Below are positions 16,286 to 24,640 of a stretch of DNA of 64,000 bases, in pieces. Made by a program: the position numbers and the translations under genes. Positions within the stretch are counted from its first letter, which is position 1; every line of letters begins with the position of its first letter. The notes under the pieces are model-generated. The model searched no databases. It had not been told where the DNA came from and was given only the letters and a program-made list of their open reading frames with translations. This stretch comes from Hydrogenophaga sp. (GTDB lineage Bacteria; Pseudomonadota; Gammaproteobacteria; Burkholderiales; Burkholderiaceae_C): assembly GCA_030682835.1 (NCBI GenBank), contig JAUXNG010000063.1, positions 1 to 64,000 of the forward strand, given 5' to 3'.

Positions 16286-17845
16286 TCACACGTGGTTCAG
16301 GCGGAGTTCGCGCTTGAGCAGCTTGCCGCTGGGGTTCTTGGGCAGGCTGTCGGTGAACACCACCCGTTTCGGGCATTTGAACGTGGCCATGTGGGTGTTG
16401 CAGTGCGCCACCACCTCTTCTTCGGTGAGCGTCTGCCCGGTCTTGACGACGATGACTGCCGTGACGGCCTCCACCCATTTCGGGTCGGGCAGCCCGATCA
16501 CGGCCACCTCGCTCACGGCCGGCAGGCGGTAGATCATTTCCTCCACCTCGCGGCTGGCCACGTTCTCGCCGCCCGTCTTGATCATGTCCTTCTTGCGGTC
16601 CACCACCGTGATGAAGCCTTCGTCGTCCACCACCGCCAGGTCGCCGCTGTGGAACCAGCCGCCCTCGAAGGCGGCGCGCGTGCGCTCGGGGTCGTTGAAG
16701 TAGCCCAGCATCAGGTGCGGCGAGCGGTGCACGATCTCGCCCACGGTGCCCACCGGCACGTCGTTCATGTCGTCGTCGACCACGCGCGTTTCCACGTTGA
16801 GCACCGCCTTGCCGCACGAACCCGGTTTGCGCAGCTGGTCGTCCGGGCCGAGCATGGTGGCCAGCGGCGCGATCTCGGTCTGGCCGTACAGGTTCCACAG
16901 CCGCACGGCGGGCAGGCGCGCCGCCAGCTCCTGCAGAACGGCCACCGGCATGATGGACGCGCCGTAGTAGCCCTTGGCCAGGCTGCTCAGGCGTGCCGGG
17001 TCGAACAGCGGCGAGCGCAGCAGCGCGATCCACACGGTGGGCGGCGCGAAGAAGCTGGTGATCTGGTGTTTTTCGATCAGGGCAAGCAGGTTGTCGGGCA
17101 CCGGCTTGGCGGTGATGACGTTGCTGCTGCCGATGAAGATGGCCGGGCCGAAGAACACGTCGAGCTGGGCGCAGTGGTACAGCGGCAGCGCATGCAGGGC
17201 GCGGTCGCCTTCGGCAATCTCGGCGTTGATGACGCAGCTCACGTATTGCCACATCACAGCGTCGTGCGTGAGCATGGCGCCTTTGGGTGTGGACTCGGTG
17301 CCGCTGGTGTAGACGATCTGGGCCAGGTCGTGGCTGGCGAGCTTCACCGCCGGCAGCGGGTCGGTGCAGGCGGCGAGCTCGTCAAAGGGGTGCATGCCCC
17401 GTTCGGGCTGGCTCGGTTCTTCGGAGGGCAGCCAGATGTACTGGGTGACCTCGGTCTGCTGCTCGGCAGCGTCGCGTGCCAGTGTGGCCAGGCCGCTGTC
17501 GGTGGCCAGTACCTTCGCACCGGCGTGCCGCAGGATGTAGGCCACTTCTTCGGCCTTGAGCATGAAATTGATCGGCACCAGCACCGCGCCGCGGCGCGCC
17601 AGCGCAAAGCGCAGCGCGGCAAAGCCGTGCGAATTGCGCGCCAGCACGGCCACCTTGTCGCCTTCGTTCACGCCCATGTGCGCCAGCCCGGCGGCCAGGC
17701 GGCTCACCAGGGCGTTGAACTCGGCATAGGTCCACTCGGTGCTGCCGCAGATGATGGCGCTTTTGCCGGGCAGGCGCATCGCCGTGCGGTGCAGGGCGTC
17801 GGCAATGGTCTGGCGGCGGGCCAGCGGTGAAATGGCGGGGGTCAT
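16286..17845 (-). CDS. Acyl-CoA synthetase (AMP-forming, class I adenylate-forming enzyme)
   Basis: Activates a carboxylic acid to its CoA thioester through an acyl-AMP; 519 residues. Motifs are in family order: IVYTSGTESTPKGAMLTH (P-loop), LWNLYGQTE, GWFHSGDLAVVDDEGF, VDRKKDMIKTGGENV, and the catalytic lysine in KNPSGKLLKREL near the C-terminus. The best-matching group is fatty-acid/aryl-CoA ligases (FadD3/FadD13-like); chain specificity cannot be read. The ATG at 17845 has GAGGAG upstream (start MTPAISPLARRQ). It is followed after 124 nt by the quinone-reductase/UbiA fusion gene, possibly in one operon. Confidence 0.87.
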   Translation of the reverse strand: MTPAISPLARRQTIADALHRTAMRLPGKSAIICGSTEWTYAEFNALVSRLAAGLAHMGVNEGDKVAVLARNSHGFAALRFALARRGAVLVPINFMLKAEEVAYILRHAGAKVLATDSGLATLARDAAEQQTEVTQYIWLPSEEPSQPERGMHPFDELAACTDPLPAVKLASHDLAQIVYTSGTESTPKGAMLTHDAVMWQYVSCVINAEIAEGDRALHALPLYHCAQLDVFFGPAIFIGSSNVITAKPVPDNLLALIEKHQITSFFAPPTVWIALLRSPLFDPARLSSLAKGYYGASIMPVAVLQELAARLPAVRLWNLYGQTEIAPLATMLGPDDQLRKPGSCGKAVLNVETRVVDDDMNDVPVGTVGEIVHRSPHLMLGYFNDPERTRAAFEGGWFHSGDLAVVDDEGFITVVDRKKDMIKTGGENVASREVEEMIYRLPAVSEVAVIGLPDPKWVEAVTAVIVVKTGQTLTEEEVVAHCNTHMATFKCPKRVVFTDSLPKNPSGKLLKRELRLNHV

Positions 17846-18039
17846 GACAGGAGCTCCTCTGTGGTTGTCTGGAACGGTGCGGCGGTGCACGGGGGCAGGC
17901 CACGAGCCCGCGCCGCGCAGACCGCCACCCGATTGAAAACGAATGCAGCCGAACGGCAATGGGCATTTACACCAGCCCTGTCACCTGCGCGAACGCGCCT
18001 GGCGCGGTGGCCCGCGTGGGTGCGCCGCTATCATGGGGC

Positions 18040-18846
18040 ATGGACCCCGTGACCTCCACACAAGCCGCCTTCACCCGCTGGGGCCAGCGCGTGCGCGCCT
18101 CGTGGCGGGCCTGGTGGCACGTGCTGCTGCTGGGTGCCCAGATCCTCGTGCTGGCCTTGCTGCCGTCAAGCTACCGCCGCGGGGCGCAACGCCTCTCGGT
18201 GCTGCAGCACCTCTACACCGCCACCGCGCCGCTGCTGACCTGGTTTCTGGTGCTGTCGGCGCTCATCAGCGTGGTGCTGATCCGCATCGTGGTGGCCACG
18301 GCTTACAGCTACGGCCTGTCGCAGTACGCGCTGGAGGTGCTGGTGCGCACGCTGGTGCTGGAGCTCATTCCGCTGTACGCGGCCATGTTCGTGGCCGTGC
18401 GTTACGCCATGCCGGGCGCCCAGCGCGTGCGCAAGCTGATGGCCGAGCGCCTGCGCGACGGCACGGCGGTGGACGAGCAGACCCTGCTACGCACCGAGCT
18501 GCTGCCTCGCGCGCTGGCCGCCGTGTTCTCGGTGCTGCTGCTGGCCGCGGTGAGCTGCGTGGTGGCGCTGGTGCTGGCCTACCTCACCGTCTACGGCTTC
18601 TCGCCCTGGGGCCTGCCGTCGTACACCCGCAGCGTGGGCAGCGTGTTCACGCCGGCGGTGACGCTCATCTTCGGCCTCAAGACCCTGTTCTTCAGTCTGG
18701 CCGTGGCGGTGGTGCCGCTGGCCGCGAGCGCCCAGCGCGATGCCGACGGCCGCTACAGCCGCCGCAGCGACATCTCGGAGTTCGCCCGCCTGTTTTCGGT
18801 GGTGCTGCTGATCGAGGTGGCGTCACTGGTCGGCAACTACTATTGA
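18040..18846 (+). CDS. MlaE-like ABC transporter permease (MCE system)
   Basis: Inner-membrane permease of an MCE-type lipid transporter, 268 residues, with about five hydrophobic helices and the MlaE-like segment LELIPLYAAMFVAVRYAM in the middle. It is divergent from E. coli MlaE, so identity rests partly on context: its stop is 4 nt before the MCE-domain gene, which overlaps an auxiliary lipoprotein gene. The ATG at 18040 (MDPVTSTQAAF) is chosen over an in-frame upstream ATG at 17959 because the extra N-terminus is not membrane-protein-like. No ATPase gene is present in this operon, which is unusual. Confidence 0.75.
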   Translation: MDPVTSTQAAFTRWGQRVRASWRAWWHVLLLGAQILVLALLPSSYRRGAQRLSVLQHLYTATAPLLTWFLVLSALISVVLIRIVVATAYSYGLSQYALEVLVRTLVLELIPLYAAMFVAVRYAMPGAQRVRKLMAERLRDGTAVDEQTLLRTELLPRALAAVFSVLLLAAVSCVVALVLAYLTVYGFSPWGLPSYTRSVGSVFTPAVTLIFGLKTLFFSLAVAVVPLAASAQRDADGRYSRRSDISEFARLFSVVLLIEVASLVGNYY

Positions 18847-18850
18847 CACC

Positions 18851-19870
18851 ATGAACCCGACCCCGCCCGCAGATCCGTCGCCTTCGCCCGAGGGCTTGCC
18901 GCCGGTGAAGAACCTCGAGTTCAAGGCCGCGCTGCTGCTGTTGCTCATGCTGGTGCTGGTTCTGGGCTCGGCCGCCTATGTGCTTTACGCCCGCGGGGTG
19001 TTCGAGCAGACCCAGCGGCTGGTGCTGGTGTCGGACGATTCCGAGGGCGTGGTGGTGGGCATGGACATGACGTTCGCCGGCTTCGCCATCGGCCGCGTCG
19101 CCCGCATCGAGCTGGGCGAGGACGGCAACGCCCGCATCCTGGTCGACGTGCCCGAGAAGGATGCCCGCTGGCTGCGCACCTCCAGCATCTTCACCATGGA
19201 ACGCGGGCTGGTGGGTGGCACCCGCATTCGCGCCTACAGCGGGGTGCTGGAAGACCCTCCCTTGCCCGACGGCGCCGAGCGCCCGGTGCTGCGCGGCGAC
19301 ACGGCCGCCGAGATACCGCGGCTGATGGCCTCGGTGCGCGAGGTGCTGGACAACGTGGCCGCCCTCACCGCGGACGACGCCGCGCTGGGCCAGAGCCTGG
19401 CCCATTTGCGGGGCCTCACGGAGCGGCTGAACGGCCCGCAGGGCCTGCTGGGCACACTGCTGGGCAACGAGGCTGACGCGAAAAAGCTGGTGCTCACCAT
19501 CGACCGCGCCAACGCCTTGCTGTCGCGGATGGACGCGCTCGCCCTGCGGCTGGACGGGCTGGTGGCCAACGCCGACCGCCAGGTTTTCGGCCAGGGTGCT
19601 GCGCCCGGCCAGGGCGGGCTGGTGAACGACGCTCGCACCAGCGTCCAGCAGCTCAATGGGCTCCTGACCGACGCGCGCACCAGCCTGCAGAAGGTGGATG
19701 CGGTGCTGGTCGACGTGCAGGGCATTGCCGGCAACACCCGTGAAGCCACGCAGGACCTCTCCCAGCTGCGCAGCGAAGTGGACGCCAGCCTGCGCAAGGT
19801 CGATGCGCTCATCCAGGACATCAACCGCAAGTGGCCGTTTGCACGCGACACGGAGATCAGGCTGCCATGA
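18851..19870 (+). CDS. MlaD/MCE-domain protein
   Basis: Periplasmic substrate-carrying subunit of an MCE lipid transporter, 339 residues. One N-terminal membrane anchor (ALLLLLMLVLVLGSAAYVLY, about residues 26-45) is followed by the MCE domain (VLVSDDSEGVVVGMDMTFAG through RGLVGGTRI, about 55-130). A long helical, low-complexity region (130-339) then has repeated DARTS-QQLNGLLTDARTSLQKVD units. Such helical tails form the bridging barrel in PqiB/LetB-type and MlaD-type proteins. The stop overlaps the lipoprotein start by 4 nt. Confidence 0.85.
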   Translation: MNPTPPADPSPSPEGLPPVKNLEFKAALLLLLMLVLVLGSAAYVLYARGVFEQTQRLVLVSDDSEGVVVGMDMTFAGFAIGRVARIELGEDGNARILVDVPEKDARWLRTSSIFTMERGLVGGTRIRAYSGVLEDPPLPDGAERPVLRGDTAAEIPRLMASVREVLDNVAALTADDAALGQSLAHLRGLTERLNGPQGLLGTLLGNEADAKKLVLTIDRANALLSRMDALALRLDGLVANADRQVFGQGAAPGQGGLVNDARTSVQQLNGLLTDARTSLQKVDAVLVDVQGIAGNTREATQDLSQLRSEVDASLRKVDALIQDINRKWPFARDTEIRLP

Positions 19871-20547
19871 ATCGACTTCGTATTGCGCCTGCCCTGACAG
19901 TGACGGCCGTGCTGCTGACCGTTCTCACGATGTCTGCCTGCGGCAACAAACCGCCCGTGCCCGGCTGGCAGCTCAACGCCAAGGGCAGCGCCGAGCGCGC
20001 GGCACAAGCCTGGCTCAGCGGCAACAGCCGGGTCGAGGCCGTGGAGTTTGCCCGCGCCCGCCACGAGGTGAGCAGCACGGGCCGTGCCGATCTGGTGGCC
20101 CGTCTGGAGCTGCTGCGCTGCGCCACCCGCGTGGCCGCACTGGTGTTTGAACCGTGCAGCGGCTTCGAGGCCCTGGCGGCCGACGCCGCGCCCGCCGAGC
20201 AGGCGTATGCCCGCTACCTGGCGGGCCAGGCCCAGCCGGGCGACGCCGCGCTGCTGCCCGAGGCGCACCGCGCGCTGGCCGGCGGCTCGGCTGCGCCCGG
20301 ACCGACCCTCTCAGGCATCAGCGATCCGCTCTCGCGGCTGGTGGCCGCCGGGGTGTTGATGCGCCGGGGCGAGGCGAACCCCGCCGTGATGGACCAGGCG
20401 GTGCAGGCCGCCTCAGGCCAGGGCTGGCGCCGACCCCTGCTCGCGTGGTTGCTGGTGCAGCAGCAGCGCGCTGTGGCGGGCGGAGCGCCTGAGGAAGCGC
20501 AGCGCCTGCAGCGGCGCATCGAGCTGCTGCAGGAGCCGCCGCGCTGA
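19867..20547 (+). CDS. Auxiliary lipoprotein of the MCE operon
   Basis: Lipoprotein of 226 residues with a clear signal peptide and lipobox (LTMSAC), so it is probably outer-membrane anchored. The mature part is Ala-rich and helical (SAERAAQAWLSGN, EQAYARYLAGQA, SGQGWRRPLLAWL) and has no motif I recognise. Its ATG overlaps the MCE gene stop (ATGA), so it should act with that transporter, perhaps in the role of PqiC/MlaA-like partners. That role is inferred from context only. Confidence 0.7.
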   Translation: MNRLRIAPALTVTAVLLTVLTMSACGNKPPVPGWQLNAKGSAERAAQAWLSGNSRVEAVEFARARHEVSSTGRADLVARLELLRCATRVAALVFEPCSGFEALAADAAPAEQAYARYLAGQAQPGDAALLPEAHRALAGGSAAPGPTLSGISDPLSRLVAAGVLMRRGEANPAVMDQAVQAASGQGWRRPLLAWLLVQQQRAVAGGAPEEAQRLQRRIELLQEPPR

Positions 20548-20574
20548 AGCTACAGGCGCGGCCCCACGAGCACT

Positions 20575-22104
20575 TTACTTGCTGATTCGCAGCGATGTGG
20601 CACTGTTCTGCGTAGCGTCGTGAACCAGGTTGGTGCCGCTGATGCTGAGCACCAGCGCATCGGTGGAGCCCACCGTGTTCTTCAGGGCAGCACTGGTCAC
20701 GGCGCAGCTGCCGCTGCTGCCCGTGGTGCACGAAGCCGTGCCGCCGGGCTTGAATTCCACGCTGATGCTGGCGTTGGGCACGGCAGCGCCGGTGTCGAGG
20801 TTGCGCACGATCACCGTGGCTTCGGCCCGCCAGTTGGTTTTGCTGACCAGGGACCGGCCGGTCAGGCCGCTCACGGCCACGTTCACCGGCTTCATGTCTG
20901 CCGCCTGCAAGTTGCTGAGCGAGTAGAGCAGCCGGTTGGGTGAGCCCGCGCCGGTGGATGACAGCTTGTTGACCGAAGCAGTCGTTTTCAGGTGCTCGGC
21001 AATGGCCAGCGGGCTGGCGTCGGGTTTGGCTTCCAGCATCAGGGCCACCACGCCCGCGGCGTGGGGCGCGGCCATGGATGTGCCATTGAGCGTGTTGGTG
21101 GCGGTGTCACCGGTGGACCAGGCCGACTTCACGCTGCTGCCCGGCGCGAACAGGTCCAGGCAGGTGCCAAAGTTCGAGTAGCTCGCCCGGGCGTCCGACG
21201 AGGTGGTGGCGCCGACCGTGATGGCGTCGGGCGCGCGGGCAGGGGAGTAGTTGCAGGCGTTGGCGTTGTCGTTGCCCGCAGCCACCACCATTGAAATGCC
21301 TTTGCCGATGGCCCCGGCCACGGCGGCGTCCAGCGTGGCGGACGCCGGGCCGCCCAGCGACAGGTTGGCCACGGCTGGCCGGTGCGTCTGGGCGGCCACC
21401 CAGTCGATGCCGGCGATCACGCCGCTGTAGCTCCCCGCGCCCGTGCAGTCGAGCACGCGCACCGGTACCAGCTGCACCGCCTTGGCCACGCCCCAGGTGC
21501 CGCCACCGACCGTGCCCGCCACGTGGGTGCCATGGCCGTTGCAGTCGTCTGTGCCACGTCCGTCGTTGATCGCGGTGTAGCCCGACAGCACGCGCCCGCC
21601 AAAGTCGACGTGCGAGGACCGGATGCCGGTGTCGATCACATACGCGCGAACGCCAGCGCCGGTGGTGGTGTAGTCGTAGGTGCTGCTCAGCGGACGGTCC
21701 ACCTGGTCGATGCGGTCCAGCCCCCACGGGGCGCTGTTTTGCGTGGCGTTGAGGTGGATCGCGGCGTCCTGGTCGATGCGCAGCACCGCCGGGTTGTTGC
21801 GAAGCGCTTCAATGGCAGCCGCGGGCAGTTTGGCACTGAAGCCCTTGAGGGCGTGCTGGTACACATGGTTGAGCGAGCCGCCAGCACCCTGCGTCAGCCG
21901 GCGGGCCTGGGCGTCCACGTCGGTGACCGTGGGACGCAAGGTCACGATGTACTGACCGGCAATGGGTTTGCCGACCACGGTCGGCCTGGCGGCGCTGCCC
22001 GACTGGGCATGGGCTGGCGCCAGGCCGAGCAACGCACACGCCAGGGCGGTGGCGGCGAGCGAGCAAGAGCGGGCGGCGGTGCGGCGGGTTGTGGATGCGG
22101 TCAT
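20575..22104 (-). CDS. Secreted subtilisin-like serine protease (S8, proteinase K type)
   Basis: Exported protease of 509 residues. Order: signal peptide (ends ..LAPAHAQ), inhibitor I9 propeptide ([13 protein letters not shown] through LRIDQDAAI), then the S8 catalytic domain with Asp in [11 protein letters not shown], His in [13 protein letters not shown] and Ser in [13 protein letters not shown]. It resembles the aqualysin/proteinase K group. A C-terminal Ig-like domain (about 405-509) carries a short Cys pair ([11 protein letters not shown]). The start at 22104 (MTASTTRR) is chosen because the extra upstream residues to 22143 are not signal-like. Its stop lies 27 nt from the stop of the convergent MCE lipoprotein gene. 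Confidence 0.9.
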   Translation of the reverse strand: MTASTTRRTAARSCSLAATALACALLGLAPAHAQSGSAARPTVVGKPIAGQYIVTLRPTVTDVDAQARRLTQGAGGSLNHVYQHALKGFSAKLPAAAIEALRNNPAVLRIDQDAAIHLNATQNSAPWGLDRIDQVDRPLSSTYDYTTTGAGVRAYVIDTGIRSSHVDFGGRVLSGYTAINDGRGTDDCNGHGTHVAGTVGGGTWGVAKAVQLVPVRVLDCTGAGSYSGVIAGIDWVAAQTHRPAVANLSLGGPASATLDAAVAGAIGKGISMVVAAGNDNANACNYSPARAPDAITVGATTSSDARASYSNFGTCLDLFAPGSSVKSAWSTGDTATNTLNGTSMAAPHAAGVVALMLEAKPDASPLAIAEHLKTTASVNKLSSTGAGSPNRLLYSLSNLQAADMKPVNVAVSGLTGRSLVSKTNWRAEATVIVRNLDTGAAVPNASISVEFKPGGTASCTTGSSGSCAVTSAALKNTVGSTDALVLSISGTNLVHDATQNSATSLRISK

Positions 22105-22226
22105 GGGCTTCAGTGAAATGGTGCAGTCGAAAACCAGCGGCAAGGCAAGACCGCTGACCGGGGTGTACGCACAGGTGCAGTTCGATCGTTATCGGCTTCG
22201 CCATACCTAACTGAAGCTCAATCCAT

Positions 22227-22254
22227 AAAAAAAGGGCCGCATCCGCGGCCCTTT
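22227..22254 (-). terminator. Rho-independent terminator downstream of the PEP-CTERM gene
   Basis: A 10-bp perfect stem (22231-22240 and 22245-22254, loop ATCC) of AAAGGGCCGC type. On the minus strand it is followed by a run of seven U, just after the PEP-CTERM stop at 22291. It separates that gene from the protease gene. Confidence 0.88.
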
Positions 22255-22290
22255 CATTGCTTGCTGGGCGACTGCCCTGCAGAGTGTCGG

Positions 22291-23076
22291 TCAATTTGAC
22301 AGCTTGCGGCGCACGGCGCCCAGTGCCAGCAGGCCCGCGCCCAGGAGCACCAGGGTGCCGGGCAGGGGAACAGGGTTGGTACCCGAGAACGAACCCGCCT
22401 TGATGAAGACGCCTGAATCGTAGGCGGTGTCTCCGCGGTCAAAAATCAGGAATTCAAACCTGTTGACCATGCCGGCCATCACATCTGCCGATGCGGTCAG
22501 GATGGTGGTGAGCCCGTCGTACTGGATGTTCAGGGCCTGGTTGGCGCAGCTGCCATTGGAGTTGTTGCGGTAATAGGCTGCGTTGCTGGCGCAGTTGACG
22601 TTGTTGATCGAAACCACGCCTGCGTTCCCGGGCAGCAGGGCAATGTTCACACCGTTGAGCAGCAGTTGGAACTCGTCGTTGTACTGAGATCCCACGTATT
22701 CGTTGTATTCCTCAGAGCCGAACACGTACTGGAAAAACACCTTGCCCGTCTGGCTGATGAAATCGAACGCGAGCGAAGTTGTGGTTCCAGCGCCTGAACA
22801 GTTGGTCTGCGTGTTCGGGCCCGCGATGCAGTCGACCGTGCCGGTGGTCAGCACGATGCCAGAGTCAAATCCGACCGTGCTCGCGCCGTTCGTGAACGTG
22901 CCCGCTGCGGTGTTGCTGGCGGTGGTCAGGCTGGCATTTGACACGCTGATGCCGCTGCCGGCAAGGGCAGCGGCCAAGTCGCTGGCACTGTTTGAAACGC
23001 TGACAACGGGGGATGCATGACTTGCAAATGCGCTGCAAGCCAACGCTGCTACGGCAGCAAAAGATTTCAGTTTCAT
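22291..23076 (-). CDS. Choice-of-anchor-L protein with PEP-CTERM sorting signal
   Basis: Secreted protein of 261 residues. It has a signal peptide (CSAFASHA), a choice_anch_L-type domain (VFFQYVFGSEEYNEYVGSQY..DEFQLLLNG, and FEFLIFDRGDTAYDSGVFIK) and a C-terminal sorting tail NPVPLPGTLVLLGAGLLALG followed by AVRRK. This is the short-motif, hydrophobic helix, basic cluster layout of PEP-CTERM substrates processed by an exosortase. A few Cys suggest disulfides. The ribosome-binding site GGGAG precedes ATG 23076. No exosortase gene is in the window. Probable role: extracellular matrix or surface material. Confidence 0.83.
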   Translation of the reverse strand: MKLKSFAAVAALACSAFASHASPVVSVSNSASDLAAALAGSGISVSNASLTTASNTAAGTFTNGASTVGFDSGIVLTTGTVDCIAGPNTQTNCSGAGTTTSLAFDFISQTGKVFFQYVFGSEEYNEYVGSQYNDEFQLLLNGVNIALLPGNAGVVSINNVNCASNAAYYRNNSNGSCANQALNIQYDGLTTILTASADVMAGMVNRFEFLIFDRGDTAYDSGVFIKAGSFSGTNPVPLPGTLVLLGAGLLALGAVRRKLSN

Positions 23077-23251
23077 GTAGTACTCCCGGGGTGGATTGGC
23101 ACATGCCGAACCTTTTCTAGCAAATCCGATGCCACGACAGTAGTTCCAATGAATTCATATAGTTCCGTGACCGAAGTCTCGGTTGGCGTCTGGAGTTGTA
23201 AAAAAAGTCGACAGATCGCCGCCTGCAAAACCGGGGGCGCGGTCAGCACGC

Positions 23252-24172
23252 TCACCTCCCAACCAAACCCCCCAGCACCCCCAGCGCAAACGGCAGGCTC
23301 GCCATGCCCAGCAGCGTGGACAAGGTCACCAGCCCGGCCACATACGGCCCGTTGTAGCCCATGCGGGCGGCCAGCACGTAGCAGCTGGAGGCGGTGGGCA
23401 CGGCCGAGAACATCAGCAGCACGGCGGTCTGCGTCGGGTCCAGGCGGAACAGGCGGGCGATGCCGAAGGCCATCAGCGGCATCGCGAGGTGCTTGATCGA
23501 CAGCACCAGCACCCCCAGCGTCTTGGCCTGCGCAAGGCTGCCGAACTGCATGCCGGCGCCTGCCGCCATCAGGCCCAGCGCCAGCGAGGCCTGGCCGATG
23601 CGGTTCACCGTGGGCTCAAGCCACACCGGCATGGAAAAACCGAGCAGGTTGGCGACCAGCCCCGTGGCGGTTCCGATGATCAGCGGGTTGCGCACCAGCT
23701 CGCGCACGAAGCCCTTGCCCGCGTGCCGCGCCATCGGCCAGACCGCGCCGACGTTGAACAGCGGCACGCACACGCCGATGAGCACCGCGATCATCAGCAG
23801 GCCAGCCGGCCCGGCCACCTTGTCGGCCAGGGCCAGTGCAATGAAGGAGTTGAACCGGAACGCCACCTGCGCGCTGGCGGCGTGCAGGCGCACGTCGAGC
23901 TGGCGGCCCAGCCAGGGCCAGTGCGGCAGCGAGTAGGCCAGCGCAATCGCGGCCACGCCGAGTGACAGGCCCGCGCCCATGAGACTGGAGGCGGCGTTCA
24001 GGTCCAGCGGGCTTTTCACGATGGAGTGAAACAGCAGGACCGGGAACAGGAAGTAATAGACCAGGCTTTCGACCTGCTGCCACACGCCGCGGTTGAGCGC
24101 CGTGAAGCGGCACAGCAGGTAGCCGATCAGGATGAGCGAAAAGTCGGGAAAGAGCAGTTGGGCGAAGTTCAC
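23252..24172 (-). CDS. AEC-family transporter (auxin efflux carrier type)
   Basis: Polytopic inner-membrane carrier of 306 residues with about ten hydrophobic helices in two halves, the second opening with SLALGLMAAGAGMQF, a pattern of the AEC family (includes malonate and malate carriers). It overlaps the DUF1850 gene by 4 nt and thus sits at the end of the TRAP-TAXI operon. It might move a related organic acid, but the substrate is unknown. Confidence 0.83.
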   Translation of the reverse strand: MNFAQLLFPDFSLILIGYLLCRFTALNRGVWQQVESLVYYFLFPVLLFHSIVKSPLDLNAASSLMGAGLSLGVAAIALAYSLPHWPWLGRQLDVRLHAASAQVAFRFNSFIALALADKVAGPAGLLMIAVLIGVCVPLFNVGAVWPMARHAGKGFVRELVRNPLIIGTATGLVANLLGFSMPVWLEPTVNRIGQASLALGLMAAGAGMQFGSLAQAKTLGVLVLSIKHLAMPLMAFGIARLFRLDPTQTAVLLMFSAVPTASSCYVLAARMGYNGPYVAGLVTLSTLLGMASLPFALGVLGGLVGR

Positions 24173-24627
24173 CGGTCGAGGATAGCCGGCCCGCCCGGTG
24201 CTTGCTGGTGCTGGCCGTCCGGTGCGCGGCAGGCGGCGAGCAGGGTGATGTCACCGTCGGATGGCAGCCAGTGGGCCATCGGGCGGCAGGCGCCTTTCAC
24301 GCACAGCTCGTAGTCGGCGGTGTACGCCGAGCGCGTCAGCCGCAACTCGCTCGGGTGGGCTAGGGCGGGTGTGTAGACGTACCAGCCGTCCACCAGCACG
24401 GCGCCTTCAGGCGGCTCCATGCCGGCGGCCGAGCCCCGCACGCGGGCCGCCACCGCGTGCAGCCGGGGCGGCGCGCCAGGCTCGGTAGCGGCACGCACGG
24501 TGTAGTCCTCTTCCCAGCGCACCTTCTCGATGGAATGCGTCCAGGCCAGCGTGAACCGGTCGGCGGGCACGAACACGGGTGCCGCGCTGGCGGCGGCCAG
24601 TGCCAGGCAGACGCCCAGGACTGCCAC
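24169..24627 (-). CDS. DUF1850 protein of a TRAP-TAXI operon
   Basis: Small exported protein of 152 residues with an N-terminal hydrophobic signal (LGVCLALAAASAAPVF) and the DUF1850 pattern FTLAWTHSIEKVRWEEDY. DUF1850 proteins are habitual neighbours of fused TRAP-TAXI permeases; here the permease stop is 13 nt upstream. The role is unknown but probably accessory to transport. Confidence 0.8.
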   Translation of the reverse strand: MAVLGVCLALAAASAAPVFVPADRFTLAWTHSIEKVRWEEDYTVRAATEPGAPPRLHAVAARVRGSAAGMEPPEGAVLVDGWYVYTPALAHPSELRLTRSAYTADYELCVKGACRPMAHWLPSDGDITLLAACRAPDGQHQQAPGGPAILDR

Positions 24628-24640
24628 GCCGAACCCGTGT

